Made by a program: the position numbers and the translations under genes. The notes under the pieces are model-generated. The model had not been told where the DNA came from, did no database searches, and saw nothing but the letters and a program-made list of their open reading frames with translations. A stretch of 64,000 nucleotides of DNA, from assembly GCA_020634035.1 (NCBI GenBank), contig JACKCM010000003.1, positions 124,001-188,000 of the forward strand. Direction: 5' to 3'. This document shows, one piece after another, positions 26,101 to 34,400 of the stretch (its first letter is position 1; every line of letters starts with the position of its first letter). The stretch comes from Candidatus Obscuribacterales bacterium. GTDB taxonomy: Bacteria > Cyanobacteriota > Vampirovibrionia > Obscuribacterales > Obscuribacteraceae.

Positions 26101-26848
26101 AAGCAGTACCCGACTTGGGAGTGCCGACCAGAGAGGATATGGGATTCAGACCGGTATAAGAAGCAGAAGGCGAAGGGGCGATATCGACGGCAATAGGCTT
26201 AACTTTACCGCTATCGGGCTCCGGCGGACCGCCGGCATCGATAATTTCCGGAAAGGAGAGACCCTGAAGCGGATCAAGAATAAAGCCCTGCTGTATAGGC
26301 GCTTTGACGATAGGCCAGGCCTGTCGAACCCTCTGCATAAAGGGCTGGGCGCTGCCGCTGGGACCGAGTTTCTGGCGATGATCTATTAAGCGCTCACTCT
26401 CAGCCTTCTCCAGTCTTTCCCAACGGGGTAGAAGCCTGTCGAAAGCTTGCTTGACGATAGTAGGGTCCATAGACCCCGTACAAGAATATTTGTCCCCATC
26501 CGGAGATTCGGAGGCTTGTTGACCATAGACCACCAGGCAGAGACCGCGACTTTCTAAAAGAAAGCCCCATTCATCGGGCGGATCAGAACGCTCTTCTGAG
26601 TAAATAGAGACACATTCGGCTTCCTTCATCAGGTCGCGGAACTTGGGACCTTTAGGCAACAGCCGGCCGGCGCTCTGACAGGACCAGTAGACTAGAATCG
26701 GCTTGAGGTTTTCATCGATGGCGAGCTGCTCTACCGTTCTGAGGAAGGGCAGAAACTTCTGCGGATTGATGATACTGAGCGGCAGCGCGCCTGGCCCTGC
26801 CTGCTGCACAAGCATCATCTGTAACTGGATTCGGCTGGGCTCTATCAT
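23108..26848 (-). CDS. Multi-GAF diguanylate cyclase with a degenerate C-terminal HD-GYP domain
   Basis: 1,246 aa, soluble. A unique N-terminal region (about 1-160) and a Pro/Gly-rich linker precede roughly three GAF-like sensor domains (about 310-850). A GGDEF domain follows with an intact GGEEF active site (925-929), so it should make c-di-GMP, and an inhibitory I-site RDVD (916-919) exactly five residues before it. The last 180 residues have HD-GYP shape and keep HEHWDGNGYP. However, the HD pair is replaced by C1113-N1114 (LCNLGK, where active proteins have HDIGK), and the downstream histidine is lost (EQAPQVGAKIL). Hence the phosphodiesterase half is probably inactive and may serve as a regulator. 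Confidence 0.92.
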   Translation of the reverse strand: MIEPSRIQLQMMLVQQAGPGALPLSIINPQKFLPFLRTVEQLAIDENLKPILVYWSCQSAGRLLPKGPKFRDLMKEAECVSIYSEERSDPPDEWGFLLESRGLCLVVYGQQASESPDGDKYSCTGSMDPTIVKQAFDRLLPRWERLEKAESERLIDHRQKLGPSGSAQPFMQRVRQAWPIVKAPIQQGFILDPLQGLSFPEIIDAGGPPEPDSGKVKPIAVDIAPSPSASYTGLNPISSLVGTPKSGTASMAVQIQNQPIVTGRDAPQLKTSTDDDGAGGSRKTAVGAPETQPGPEETGEHVPVIPVAAQTIISDIIGKLRHSSDLQSILQFAIEKLVETAGAERGLIWQIDGDHLKVTNEFATSGKEAFVDNKLSPQESTAIVLEFLSRFPDETGAGVISIPDTSEDTNLHKVSPTLSSLIELGGVNARLMAQLRSRGIFSGFLELQQCSGAREWSTVDAVVLQKVAEVLSVVVQQSADQSKIEMDAQEMKLINEIASLFRESRGITTRDSLIKSVMLVAEHMGFSHSEIYLINQSQNELLPQTKDTSSDSVDLENTDNPFVEVFKSGRGKMINMEYSRKPDPFFHHDMALVLPLTSEGTRLGVIGLWKRLPNRPDFRPQDRELGLTIAGHMSNVIRADQAIQQIRSDQTRAAIINRVTEGIRKSLKSADQIMETLVDSIYDYFDLEQCVCALFDVQSDSFGKSKEKGLAPSEKEKENGSGAGNGNEQEEHLLEGGEHEPENLGEFLLRALKEELKQGQIVFLSRDQIIDRLKDDSDAPITDAIKSATLVPLYYAGNFKAALCMISAEMSRPLSAKDEHFVLDLADRVAVVISHAELFNQVEMEAITDPMTGLHNRRHFESQLSKEIDRYQRFGHPFSFIIIDLDFLKKINDNLGHHYGDEAIKHIGKVLKRSVRDVDTVGRFGGEEFVVLLPETDLKWARMVAERICSSIREKHVEGVGTVTASLGVAVFPQDADDKEKLFELADKALYLAKTRGRDQVCTVADDLMPSGTEIAIPEKSKEAKEAEDRDRYGTSAAEKVRMDDSIHSFDLEMIAQKGILGLLAQVIKTLEEKDAYGTERSPRVYGYASRMAQSLHLSKEHAEIVSLAAVLCNLGKITIPKEILQKPGDLTDEERALIEQAPQVGAKILEPAKLLFRVSQIISACHEHWDGNGYPNKLRGQDIPVEAQIVSLVDSYIAMTSDRPYRKALTKEEALQELQSASGKRWDSRLVKIFLSILQKEEEQS

Positions 26849-27148
26849 TGCCTAACCTGACCTAACCTTACTCTGTCCATCAAAAGCGCAATCTGCACTC
26901 GTGCCTTATTCGTACAGGAGAATTAAAAAACCTCTTGCAGTGATTAAATACCCCTCATAGATTTGTACTAATCTACTGAATACCGTTCATTTCGGTAATG
27001 TTACCAAGAGGATCATGCCAAAACGCCTGCAACAGCCCGGCTTTTGCGTAAAGATCCTTGACCGGTCGCTACTCTGGTGGTCTTGAAATCAGGATCTCAT
27101 GATAACATGATGGATTCTTATAATTTTCGTCCAGAGTGATCTAGAGAA
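26849..27148. other. Divergent intergenic region between the GGDEF gene and the methyltransferase
   Basis: 300 bases that must hold both promoters. A TATAAT at 27119-27124 fits a plus-strand -10, but no good -35 is correctly spaced. A small hairpin TACCG-ttcattt-CGGTA lies about 100 bases further upstream, and CCTAACC occurs twice near the GGDEF start. I see no c-di-GMP riboswitch or gene. Confidence 0.4.
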
Positions 27149-27883
27149 ATGACCACGATTATGCCAGCCGAAAAGAAATCAGCGACTGAAATCAGCACAA
27201 AAGCGAAAGGCCCGGAACCGAGTGAAGGTCTGGAAAAGCTTATCAACTCAGAAGTCTACAAAGACAACGTCTGCTTCTGGGAAAGAGCCTGGGGCGGTGT
27301 CAAAACAGCCTACACCCAGATGCCGGAGTTGCCGTATCTGCCGCTCATTCCGGAGACCCTCGAAGAAAGAGGCGCGAAAAAAGTGCTGGATCTGGGCTGC
27401 GGCTCTGGTTGGTTATCGGTCTTTCTGGCTCGCCACGGATTTGTGGTCACCGGCATCGATATCTCCCAGCATGCGGTCAATCTAGGCCGGGCATGGGCTC
27501 AGAAAGAAGACCTGACCATTGATTTCCAGGCCATGGATATCGCCAACCTGGTATATGACGATGGCGGTTTCGAAGCCATAGTCGCCAATTCGATTTTCGA
27601 ACACTTTCCCCTGGAAGCCTCCCGGGATATCTTCAAACTGCTCAAGAACGTACTGAAGCCGGGTGGCACGTTGATAGCCTGCTTCGACGAAGTCGGTATG
27701 GGTGCCGGCGAGTATTTCAAACTCGAGGACGACACCCATGTCTATACTGATAAAGCCAGAAAAGGCATGCTCCTGCGCAACTATTCAGATAGTGAACTGA
27801 AAGAGCTCTATGCCAACTGGACTATAGATTCGATCACCCCGCTCGAGAGCGGCAGTCGCTATATAGTTGCCACCAACAAATAA
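27149..27883 (+). CDS. SAM-dependent methyltransferase
   Basis: 244 aa, class I Rossmann methyltransferase of the Methyltransf_11/UbiG-like group. Motif I is KVLDLGCGSGWLSVF; the acidic residue ending beta-2 is in VVTGIDIS; the post-motif NSIFEHF and LKPGGTLIACF complete the core. The substrate cannot be deduced. Roughly the first 60 residues are outside the core and rich in Lys/Glu. It ends three bases before the convergent regulator gene. Confidence 0.85.
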   Translation: MTTIMPAEKKSATEISTKAKGPEPSEGLEKLINSEVYKDNVCFWERAWGGVKTAYTQMPELPYLPLIPETLEERGAKKVLDLGCGSGWLSVFLARHGFVVTGIDISQHAVNLGRAWAQKEDLTIDFQAMDIANLVYDDGGFEAIVANSIFEHFPLEASRDIFKLLKNVLKPGGTLIACFDEVGMGAGEYFKLEDDTHVYTDKARKGMLLRNYSDSELKELYANWTIDSITPLESGSRYIVATNK

Positions 27884-27886
27884 GTA

Positions 27887-29470
27887 TCAGCGCGTGCGCA
27901 GTTGCTTGATGATAAAAGCCACCTGTAGATTGAGCAGCACTTCCTGAGAATCTATATCCACCTTGAGAATATCTTCTTCGATCTGCTCCAGGCGATAGCG
28001 CATGGTGTTGCGATGAATAAAGAGGGCTCGGGCAGCGGAATTAAGATTGGCACCATGTTCGACATAGACCTTAAGAGTCTCGGTCAGATCGGTATCCCAT
28101 TCTTTATCGTAAGCCTCTAGCGGACCCAGGGTCTCTTGATAAAACTGCTCGAACTCGGGATGATCGACGATAAGATAAAGCAGACGCATCAAACCAAGCT
28201 CACCATATCCGATGGCACACTCCTCGCCGGTGTGCATCATCGAGCCTATAATAAGTGCCTGCCTGGCCTGACGATAGGCTTCGTGGAATTCAAGAATGGT
28301 ATCCACCGGTCTTGAAGCGCCGACCTGGAACTTCAATGTCTTATTGCGGCTACGAATTGGCACCAGCATGTTCTGCAGCTCTTGCTGCCATTCCCCCCGG
28401 GAGCGTTTATGAAAAGGCAGAACATAAACCCGGGTGCCCTCAACCTCTACAGAAACTGCATTGTCTTCCGGCCACTGCAAACTTGTCACCCTCTCGCCCT
28501 TTTTGCTGAGGGCATCAATGGCAAAAACAAAAAATCCGTCATAGAGATCGAAACCGAAATGACGTTCTACCCGCTCCAGCTCTACAGACGAGAGGCTCTG
28601 ACCGGACATCAATTCTTTAAGCAGACTCTTCGATGCAGTATTGAGGCCTATATCACTCTTACTGCGCTGTACCAAATCAACCATGCAAGAGAGCGCTGCC
28701 GGCTGAAGAATCCAGAGAAAGTCGTGGGCGTTCTCGCTTATCTTCACCGAAATAGAGAGATAACCAATTAAATTCTTGTCGTTATGAATCAGTGGAACAA
28801 CGATTCGATCATCGGAGCGATAATAGTCGGGCGAAGGCATCTCCGAACCGCTGGCCAGCGCTTCGAGCAGATCGGCGGCGAAGACTGATATCGCCTTGCG
28901 CTGCCTCGACGGGGTCGACTTCATGCCGCCGGAGACCAGCTGTTTGAACTCGGCATTCTCAAGAGAGAGCGGCTTATCCAGAACCTCTTGCACCAGCGCG
29001 ATCAATCCTTCGATGCCTTTTTCCAGAACAGTGTTGAAGAGCTGTTGATGCAGATGATTGGTCGATTCCTGAATAAGTTCAGCCAGAGTACTTCTAAGAC
29101 TGGCAAGAGACTGGGCATAATCGCCATTGCCTGGCAGTATTAAAAGTGGTGCTTTTATAGCGTGGCAGTAAGCCGTGAGATCTCGGACATTTTTACTTTC
29201 TAAATACTTATCCATGACCGCACCACCGGGTGCGACAAGACAGAGCGCCGAAGCAGGAGCCAATTTCTTGGGGTCGAAACCGGCGTCGAGAACGAAGAGA
29301 CATCTTTCGCCATTCTTGTATGTATCACCGGGCCCTGCCACCTGTTCTATTTCTTGATTCAGATAGGCATCGCCCGACACAAGACAGGCTCCGGCCATGA
29401 CCGGAGAGTCGAGCAGTCTTTTCAAACTTGGCAAGTGTGTGTAAGTAGATTTGCGCATTATCTCTAACAT
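27887..29470 (-). CDS. PucR/CdaR-family transcriptional regulator
   Basis: 527 aa. An N-terminal sensory domain of the PucR type (SLKRLLDSPVMAGACLVSGD) is followed by a middle GGDEF-like CdaR region. The C-terminal helix-turn-helix (LNSAARALFIHRNTMRYRLEQIEE) is the diagnostic PucR_C element. Relatives sense small metabolites such as purines or sugar acids; the effector here is unknown. It is transcribed divergently from the HU gene, with 215 bases between them, and may control its own or neighbouring genes. Confidence 0.88.
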   Translation of the reverse strand: MLEIMRKSTYTHLPSLKRLLDSPVMAGACLVSGDAYLNQEIEQVAGPGDTYKNGERCLFVLDAGFDPKKLAPASALCLVAPGGAVMDKYLESKNVRDLTAYCHAIKAPLLILPGNGDYAQSLASLRSTLAELIQESTNHLHQQLFNTVLEKGIEGLIALVQEVLDKPLSLENAEFKQLVSGGMKSTPSRQRKAISVFAADLLEALASGSEMPSPDYYRSDDRIVVPLIHNDKNLIGYLSISVKISENAHDFLWILQPAALSCMVDLVQRSKSDIGLNTASKSLLKELMSGQSLSSVELERVERHFGFDLYDGFFVFAIDALSKKGERVTSLQWPEDNAVSVEVEGTRVYVLPFHKRSRGEWQQELQNMLVPIRSRNKTLKFQVGASRPVDTILEFHEAYRQARQALIIGSMMHTGEECAIGYGELGLMRLLYLIVDHPEFEQFYQETLGPLEAYDKEWDTDLTETLKVYVEHGANLNSAARALFIHRNTMRYRLEQIEEDILKVDIDSQEVLLNLQVAFIIKQLRTR

Positions 29471-29559
29471 CTATGCTTACCATATCCCGGCTGCTGACAA
29501 CAATATACCAGCTTCTGACATCCCGCAAAATCTCAAAAGGCTTATCTAAACTCGATTTG

Positions 29560-29649
29560 ATCCGGTTGGGAGAACCTGAATTTGGCGAAATCCGCATCAA
29601 CTCTCTTGTATAACCGGATTTGTGGTGATAAAGTCTCCGACTTGGAGAC
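29560..29649 (+). promoter_or_regulatory. Structured 5' region of the HU gene
   Basis: Two inverted repeats lie ahead of the HU start: ATCCGGTT (29560-29567) with AACCGGAT (29612-29619), and the tight hairpin GTCTCC-gactt-GGAGAC (29633-29649). They could form an mRNA leader structure or be operators in the space shared with the divergent regulator. Nothing here chooses between these. Confidence 0.35.
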
Positions 29650-29685
29650 CCGTTTGTGGTTTATTAGGAATAAGGAGAAAACACT

Positions 29686-30024
29686 ATGAACCGTGCTGAG
29701 TTGATCACGGAAGTTGCGGATCTTACCGGTCAGCCTAAGACCCAGGTAAGCACCACTCTTTCCGCTATGCTGCACAGTATCACCGGCGCCATCGCCAAAG
29801 GTGAGAAAGTGACTCTGGTAGGATTCGGTACTTTCGAGCGCCGTACCCGTCAGGCTCGCACCGGTCGCAACCCCCGCACCCTCGCTCCGCTTCGCATACC
29901 CGCAAGCAAAGTTCCCGCATTCCGCGCTGGAATGGAACTGAAGAGCATCGTGAACGGCAAAGCCCGTCAGGGTAACTGGAGTGCTCCCGGCGCCAAGGCC
30001 AAGAAAAAGTCCAAGCGTCGCTAA
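29686..30024 (+). CDS. HU-family DNA-binding protein
   Basis: 112 aa. The HU/IHF fold runs through residues 1-90: MNRAELITEVADLTGQPK at the start, VTLVGFGTFERRTRQARTGRNPRT leading into the DNA-embracing arm, and the arm's proline in RIPASKVPAFRAG. A basic C-terminal tail (AKAKKKSKRR) extends beyond canonical HU (about 90 aa), as in several nucleoid proteins with Lys-rich ends. A consensus AGGAG precedes the ATG, and a strong terminator follows, suggesting a highly expressed single-gene unit. Confidence 0.95.
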   Translation: MNRAELITEVADLTGQPKTQVSTTLSAMLHSITGAIAKGEKVTLVGFGTFERRTRQARTGRNPRTLAPLRIPASKVPAFRAGMELKSIVNGKARQGNWSAPGAKAKKKSKRR

Positions 30025-30060
30025 TTTTTAGCTGTCAACGCAAAAGACCGAATCAAATCA

Positions 30061-30090
30061 GGGCTCTATCTAATCAGATAGAGCCCTTTT
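30061..30090 (+). terminator. Intrinsic terminator of the HU gene
   Basis: GGGCTCTATCT-aatc-AGATAGAGCCC is a perfect 11-base stem with a four-base loop followed by TTTT, 37 bases after the HU stop codon. Confidence 0.93.
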
Positions 30091-30260
30091 CTATTTCTTA
30101 CTTCCTATAATTCAAGATATTTGCGATTACCCCTTGAGCTTGACATCCTATTGAGAGAAAATTAATTCGACTTCTCAGTTAATCGGCTTCAACTCCATCT
30201 CCATCCCGTGGGCACGCCAAGCATGCCCCGCGCTGGCGCTAATCTAGAAAGACAATCACC

Positions 30261-30422
30261 ATGAACGAGCACGCAGAGGCACTCCAACTTCGTCTTAGAG
30301 AACTTTTTGAGTCTAAGGCGGAAGAATTCAGTCAATACAGCGAAGATAATCCAAAAACAGCAATCGTAACTACTCAATTAGCAGGACTCTATCGAGACCT
30401 GGTCCAGGTAATGAAAGCCTGA
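30261..30422 (+). CDS. Small 53-residue protein
   Basis: A short ORF reads MNEHAEALQLRLRELFESKA... and ends DLVQVMKA, with a helical, acidic composition. It has no convincing Shine-Dalgarno, only purine-rich GAAAGAC upstream. It lies between the HU terminator and its own strong terminator starting 28 bases after the stop, so it occupies a separate transcription unit. No similar protein is known to me. The alternative is a non-coding transcript. Confidence 0.5.
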   Translation: MNEHAEALQLRLRELFESKAEEFSQYSEDNPKTAIVTTQLAGLYRDLVQVMKA

Positions 30423-30449
30423 AGCAAAGCTATCATAGCCCTCCTTAGC

Positions 30450-30480
30450 AAAAAAGAAGAAGCCTGGCTTCTTCTTTTTT
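30450..30480 (+). terminator. Intrinsic terminator, bidirectional
   Basis: AAAAAAGAAGAAGCC and GGCTTCTTCTTTTTT form a perfect inverted repeat with a very small loop. A U tract is present on both strands, so it can stop transcription either way. Confidence 0.9.
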
Positions 30481-30572
30481 GTATGCGGAGAATACGATGG
30501 ACAATCAGCCCTGGATCCCCTAAAGTCAGTTCATAAACATGGATATTTAGCTTCGGCAAGAGGTTTCTGAGA

Positions 30573-30836
30573 ATGGATTTTGTTTTCTACGGCGGCTGCT
30601 CAATAGTTGTGGTGGCGCTTGTGGTCATGATCGCCTTCCCCGAGAAACTCTGTCCCAAGCATCCACTATGCAAGAAAAAGACTGTGGGCTCCTCTTACTG
30701 GGGTGTCTATGACGAAGCGGATCCGGAAAAATCGGTGGGCAGTGTAGACGTAGAACCCCTGGCAGGGAAGTACTCCAGTGTCTACGGAGCCGCTTCCTAC
30801 TCCCAGGGCAAAGGTGTATCGAGAAGAGGAGCCTGA
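30573..30836 (+). CDS. Small membrane protein of unknown function
   Basis: 87 aa with an N-terminal membrane helix (VFYGGCSIVVVALVVMIAF), a CPKHPLC pair of cysteines just after it, and a polar, Ser/Tyr/Gly-rich tail. No family recognised. Ten bases separate it from the acid phosphatase gene, so the two may be co-transcribed. Confidence 0.5.
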   Translation: MDFVFYGGCSIVVVALVVMIAFPEKLCPKHPLCKKKTVGSSYWGVYDEADPEKSVGSVDVEPLAGKYSSVYGAASYSQGKGVSRRGA

Positions 30837-30845
30837 ACAGCCGGA

Positions 30846-31550
30846 ATGCAATTTCTCTCGCCTTTCCAAAAGTCGTATGCTGCGCCAGCCTTGATGGTCC
30901 TGGCGCTTTTTGTGCTCTGCCCCTCGCCGGGCCTGGCTGCGCCCCCGGAGAATTATTCTAAAGCGGTCGAAGAACCAGCGGACACAAACAACGAAGCCGG
31001 TTTGAAGTATACGAAAACCAGCCTCTTCAAACAGGAATTTGCAAAAGCGGTAAGAGAAGCAAGAGACTTTTGCAAAAAGTATAAGCGCGAGAACCCCGAC
31101 GCCAAGAATCTGGCTATAGTATCGGATATAGATGAGACTCTGCTCGATAACCGGGGACTGTTCAACCATGTCGAAAAATTCACCTGGCCAGAATTCATCA
31201 AATGGATAGAGAAAGCGGAAGCCCCCAATCTGAAAGAGACAGCCTCTTTTCTCAAATGGGCGCGCAAAAACGGCTTCAGCATCTTTCTTGTTACCGGCAG
31301 ACCGGAGAAACTGAGACCCTATACGATTATGAATCTGGTCAAAAATGACATCGCTTATGATGGCTTATACATGAGGCCAGACAGCGATCGTAAAAGCTCT
31401 GCCATCAAACTGAAGACAAAAGTACGCAAAGATATAGAGGATATGGGATTCAAAATCGTGGTCAATATAGGCGACCAGGTCTCAGATCTGGTCGGCGGTT
31501 ATGCCCTCGACTGTGAAAAGCTGCCGAACAAGATGTATTTCGTCAAGTAA
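30846..31550 (+). CDS. Secreted HAD-superfamily acid phosphatase (class IIIB)
   Basis: 234 aa with a signal peptide (LMVLALFVLCPSPGLAA). The HAD motifs are complete: I, IVSDIDETLLDN (nucleophile and general acid aspartates); II, FLVTGRP; III, a lysine around KSSAIKLK; and IV, NIGDQVSDLVGG. These place it with plant-type/bacterial class B-like acid phosphatases (subfamily IIIB), likely cleaving phosphomonoesters outside the cytoplasm. Its stop is nine bases before the convergent tolC-type gene's stop. Confidence 0.88.
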   Translation: MQFLSPFQKSYAAPALMVLALFVLCPSPGLAAPPENYSKAVEEPADTNNEAGLKYTKTSLFKQEFAKAVREARDFCKKYKRENPDAKNLAIVSDIDETLLDNRGLFNHVEKFTWPEFIKWIEKAEAPNLKETASFLKWARKNGFSIFLVTGRPEKLRPYTIMNLVKNDIAYDGLYMRPDSDRKSSAIKLKTKVRKDIEDMGFKIVVNIGDQVSDLVGGYALDCEKLPNKMYFVK

Positions 31551-31558
31551 TGCCTTGA

Positions 31559-33520
31559 TCACCGAATCAGGCGACCGGATGTGAGCGAATCACGGCTGAT
31601 CACACCAATGTCTCTAAGCAATTGAGCCTGGGCTATGTTGAAGGCGATAATCGCATCGGCTTTATTTACCAGGGCATTGGTAAAGTCTCGCTGGGCGTTG
31701 ATTACATCGATGTTGGTGCCGACACCGTTGGCCAGACGAACCCGAGCGAGACGAAGCTGCTCGGCCGAGGAAATAACCTCTTTGGTGGCTACTTCGATCT
31801 GACGCTCGACAGTCTGACTGGTCAGATAAGAAGAGCGGACCTCTTTGAGAACATTCATCAACTGCTGATTAGACTGGAGCATCGCTTTGCGGGCAATAGC
31901 CTTAGCCGAAGCCACATTGGCAAAGTCAGGAACACCAAGGGCTGTAAAGTTCCAGTCGAACTGGAAGCCTATGGTGAAGGATTTGCGAATCTGGCGAGAG
32001 ACTCTCTGGCTGGGTACAAGCACCTGCCCGGCCTGGTAGATGGTGCTATTGGATGTGCCACCACCACCAAAACCAAGGGTAGCATTATCGGCAGCAAAAC
32101 GGGGCAGACCGGTTTCATCGATGGCCGGTCCTGGAATAACCGTGCCGGTGGCCACAGTCTGGTATGAGGGGTCGGACCAGGCCAGGGCTCGGGTCAAGGT
32201 GGCACCACTGCCGGTGACGTTACCGAAGAAAGAGAACTTGGGATATAGTGGTGCTGCCTGGACCTGGATGTTGCGTTTAGCCGCAATACGCAGTTGTTCG
32301 AATTGCTTCAACTCTGGACGGTTGCGCACGGCAAGGTCAATCAATCGGTTGATATTGGTATTCGGATCTATTAAGCGAACTTTCCGCACTTCATTTTCGA
32401 CCGATAGCAAATTAACCGCCGCGTTCAAGTTGAGAGCCGTGGCCAGATCAATGGCCGACTTTCTGAGATCGACCTGCTGGGTGAGAAGATTCTGTTGATC
32501 TCGGGCAAGCTGGGTCTCGGACTGGAGAACCTGAAATTTAGTCCCTGTTCCGGCACTTTCGAGCTGGCGGTTCAAATCCACCTGGGCCTGGGAAACCTCT
32601 ACCGCTCGGGTCTGGATTTCGAGCAGCGCTTCATTGCGCACCATATTATAGTAATTCTGAGTGATGTTGAGCAGCACATCGTTTATGGTGCCATGCACCA
32701 GCTCTTTAGAGGCTTTATAGCGATGCAGATTTTCGAGTGCACCATAGAATATGCTACCGCCTCTGAATCCCCAGTAGTTGAATCCGGCCGATGTGGTGAC
32801 GTTGGGAGTATCAAAAGAGGTCGGGATGATCCCGCCGATCAATCGACCACCCTGGAGATGCTCCCAGCGATAACTCATATTGATATCGGGAAGGAACTTT
32901 CCGAGGGATCCATAATAGAGATACTTCGAAGAATCTCTGTCTGCCTCGCTGATTCTGATATCGAGGTTGTGATCGATAGCATGGTCGACAACAGCTTTCA
33001 AGGATACCGGTCGGGTAAAACTGGCATCGAGACGTATGGGCGGCAGCTTGCCACCCAGCGGAATAAGCTGATCGGGCATGGGCAGACGCACTTCAATCGC
33101 TTCGCCTTTCAAGAAGCGATTGCGGAACTCCTTAGCCTGAATATTGATAACATCGTAGTCTTCTTTACGGCTGCCGCTCTCAAGGCCCTCTTTAACAGTA
33201 GCCTGGTCTTCAGAAAGCCCGGTTCGAGAATCGGTTTTCTCCTTCAATGGCTCGGACAGACCTTTTAGAGGCTCGTCTAACTCTGCTTCTAGAGATTCCT
33301 TTTGAAGAGCCTGTTCTTTCTGTTCTTTCGACTCGGTGGCCACCGGCTGAATTCGACCCTGCTCCACCTTAAGATCAGGAGCCGCATCACCCTGGTTCGG
33401 GTTCGGGTTCGGGTTCGGGTTCGAATCGGCACAATAAGCCGGAACCATGCCCAAAATCGCTACAAAAGAGATGGAGAGGAAAAGCGTTCGGGCTGTGGGG
33501 AGCTTCGACCAGGGTCTCAT
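31559..33520 (-). CDS. TolC-family outer-membrane efflux/secretion protein
   Basis: 653 aa. A signal peptide and a low-complexity Asn-Pro repeat precede a charged segment. The two OEP repeats follow, with long coiled-coil helices (ALLEIQTRAVEVSQAQVDLNRQLESAGTGTKFQVLQSETQLARDQQ) and conserved RPELKQFEQLR. Such trimers form the outer-membrane channel for RND, MFS or type I secretion pumps. No pump genes are adjacent. The N-terminal extension of about 150 residues before the channel domain is longer than in E. coli TolC. Presence of the gene supports a diderm envelope. Confidence 0.92.
   Translation of the reverse strand: MRPWSKLPTARTLFLSISFVAILGMVPAYCADSNPNPNPNPNQGDAAPDLKVEQGRIQPVATESKEQKEQALQKESLEAELDEPLKGLSEPLKEKTDSRTGLSEDQATVKEGLESGSRKEDYDVINIQAKEFRNRFLKGEAIEVRLPMPDQLIPLGGKLPPIRLDASFTRPVSLKAVVDHAIDHNLDIRISEADRDSSKYLYYGSLGKFLPDINMSYRWEHLQGGRLIGGIIPTSFDTPNVTTSAGFNYWGFRGGSIFYGALENLHRYKASKELVHGTINDVLLNITQNYYNMVRNEALLEIQTRAVEVSQAQVDLNRQLESAGTGTKFQVLQSETQLARDQQNLLTQQVDLRKSAIDLATALNLNAAVNLLSVENEVRKVRLIDPNTNINRLIDLAVRNRPELKQFEQLRIAAKRNIQVQAAPLYPKFSFFGNVTGSGATLTRALAWSDPSYQTVATGTVIPGPAIDETGLPRFAADNATLGFGGGGTSNSTIYQAGQVLVPSQRVSRQIRKSFTIGFQFDWNFTALGVPDFANVASAKAIARKAMLQSNQQLMNVLKEVRSSYLTSQTVERQIEVATKEVISSAEQLRLARVRLANGVGTNIDVINAQRDFTNALVNKADAIIAFNIAQAQLLRDIGVISRDSLTSGRLIR
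33394..33423. repeat. Hexanucleotide tandem repeat, five copies of GGTTCG
   Basis: Five perfect GGTTCG units lie inside the TolC-family gene, encoding the repeated Asn-Pro dipeptide just after the signal peptide on the minus strand. The unit length keeps the reading frame, so copy-number change would alter linker length only. Confidence 0.9.
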
Positions 33521-33701
33521 ACCAGTTCTCGATTGTTCAGGGATTCCAAGAAAACACCAACATATTGATGCTCATGTACAAGAGTACGCTCAATGACCGG
33601 TCTATTACTTTAGAAGAAATTCGGAATCGCTTTATAAATCGGGGCAAAAGTACCGTAATGAAGGGACGCTGCCGATTTAGAGCGCATCTACTGACATCAA
33701 C

Positions 33702-34265
33702 TTATTTGACCAGATTCTGTACAGCCTTGAAAGTCTCTGTCCCAGATTCGACCAGCATCTCGAAAAGAGCGGTCTCGACACTGGTCAATACACCACCGGC
33801 GGTTTCAATTTTCCTGGCACCGATTCTCTTGTTACCTTCGCTACGACTGGATACGGCGTCCATTACAAGATGAACGCTATAGCCCTTGAGAATCAAATCA
33901 TGCGCAGTTTGATTGACACAGACATGGGTCTCGATACCGGTCAGGATCACCTGCTTGCGGCCGCTCGCATTTAAATAAGCACAGATGGCAGGATCACTGA
34001 AACCGCTGAAACAGTTCTTCTCGTAATACTCAAAACCAGCCAGCGCATCCAGGGCAGATTTGATCTCTTCAACAGTAGGTCCCAGCCCCTGCGGATACTG
34101 TTCCGTGACGATTACAGGCAAATCGAGAATAGCAGCAGCTTTTACCAGTGTGGCTATATTGGCGGCGAGATGGTCGAATCCGACAATATGCTCTCGGAAT
34201 CGCTCTTGCACGTCGACTATGAACAATACGGCCTGATCCCGCCCCAGAATATTAGGATGTCTCAT
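33702..34265 (-). CDS. Isochorismatase-family (cysteine) hydrolase
   Basis: 187 aa. The catalytic triad of the family is visible: the Asp in VDVQERF, a Lys in YEKNCFSGF, and the nucleophilic Cys in GIETHVCVNQTA. The short length and the ETHVC motif place it nearer to YcaC/ISOC1-type hydrolases than to nicotinamidase. The substrate is not known. It stands alone, divergent from the radical SAM gene. Confidence 0.88.
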   Translation of the reverse strand: MRHPNILGRDQAVLFIVDVQERFREHIVGFDHLAANIATLVKAAAILDLPVIVTEQYPQGLGPTVEEIKSALDALAGFEYYEKNCFSGFSDPAICAYLNASGRKQVILTGIETHVCVNQTAHDLILKGYSVHLVMDAVSSRSEGNKRIGARKIETAGGVLTSVETALFEMLVESGTETFKAVQNLVK

Positions 34266-34400
34266 AAATTCCTGCCATATTCAAAATAGATGCCCTGAAA
34301 AGGTTCTCCAGGGAGATAGTACATTCTTTCCGGTCTTATCTAAAGCTTATTCGGGAATATTTGTATACTAAATGGAAACTATCGAAAGTAGAGACTTATC

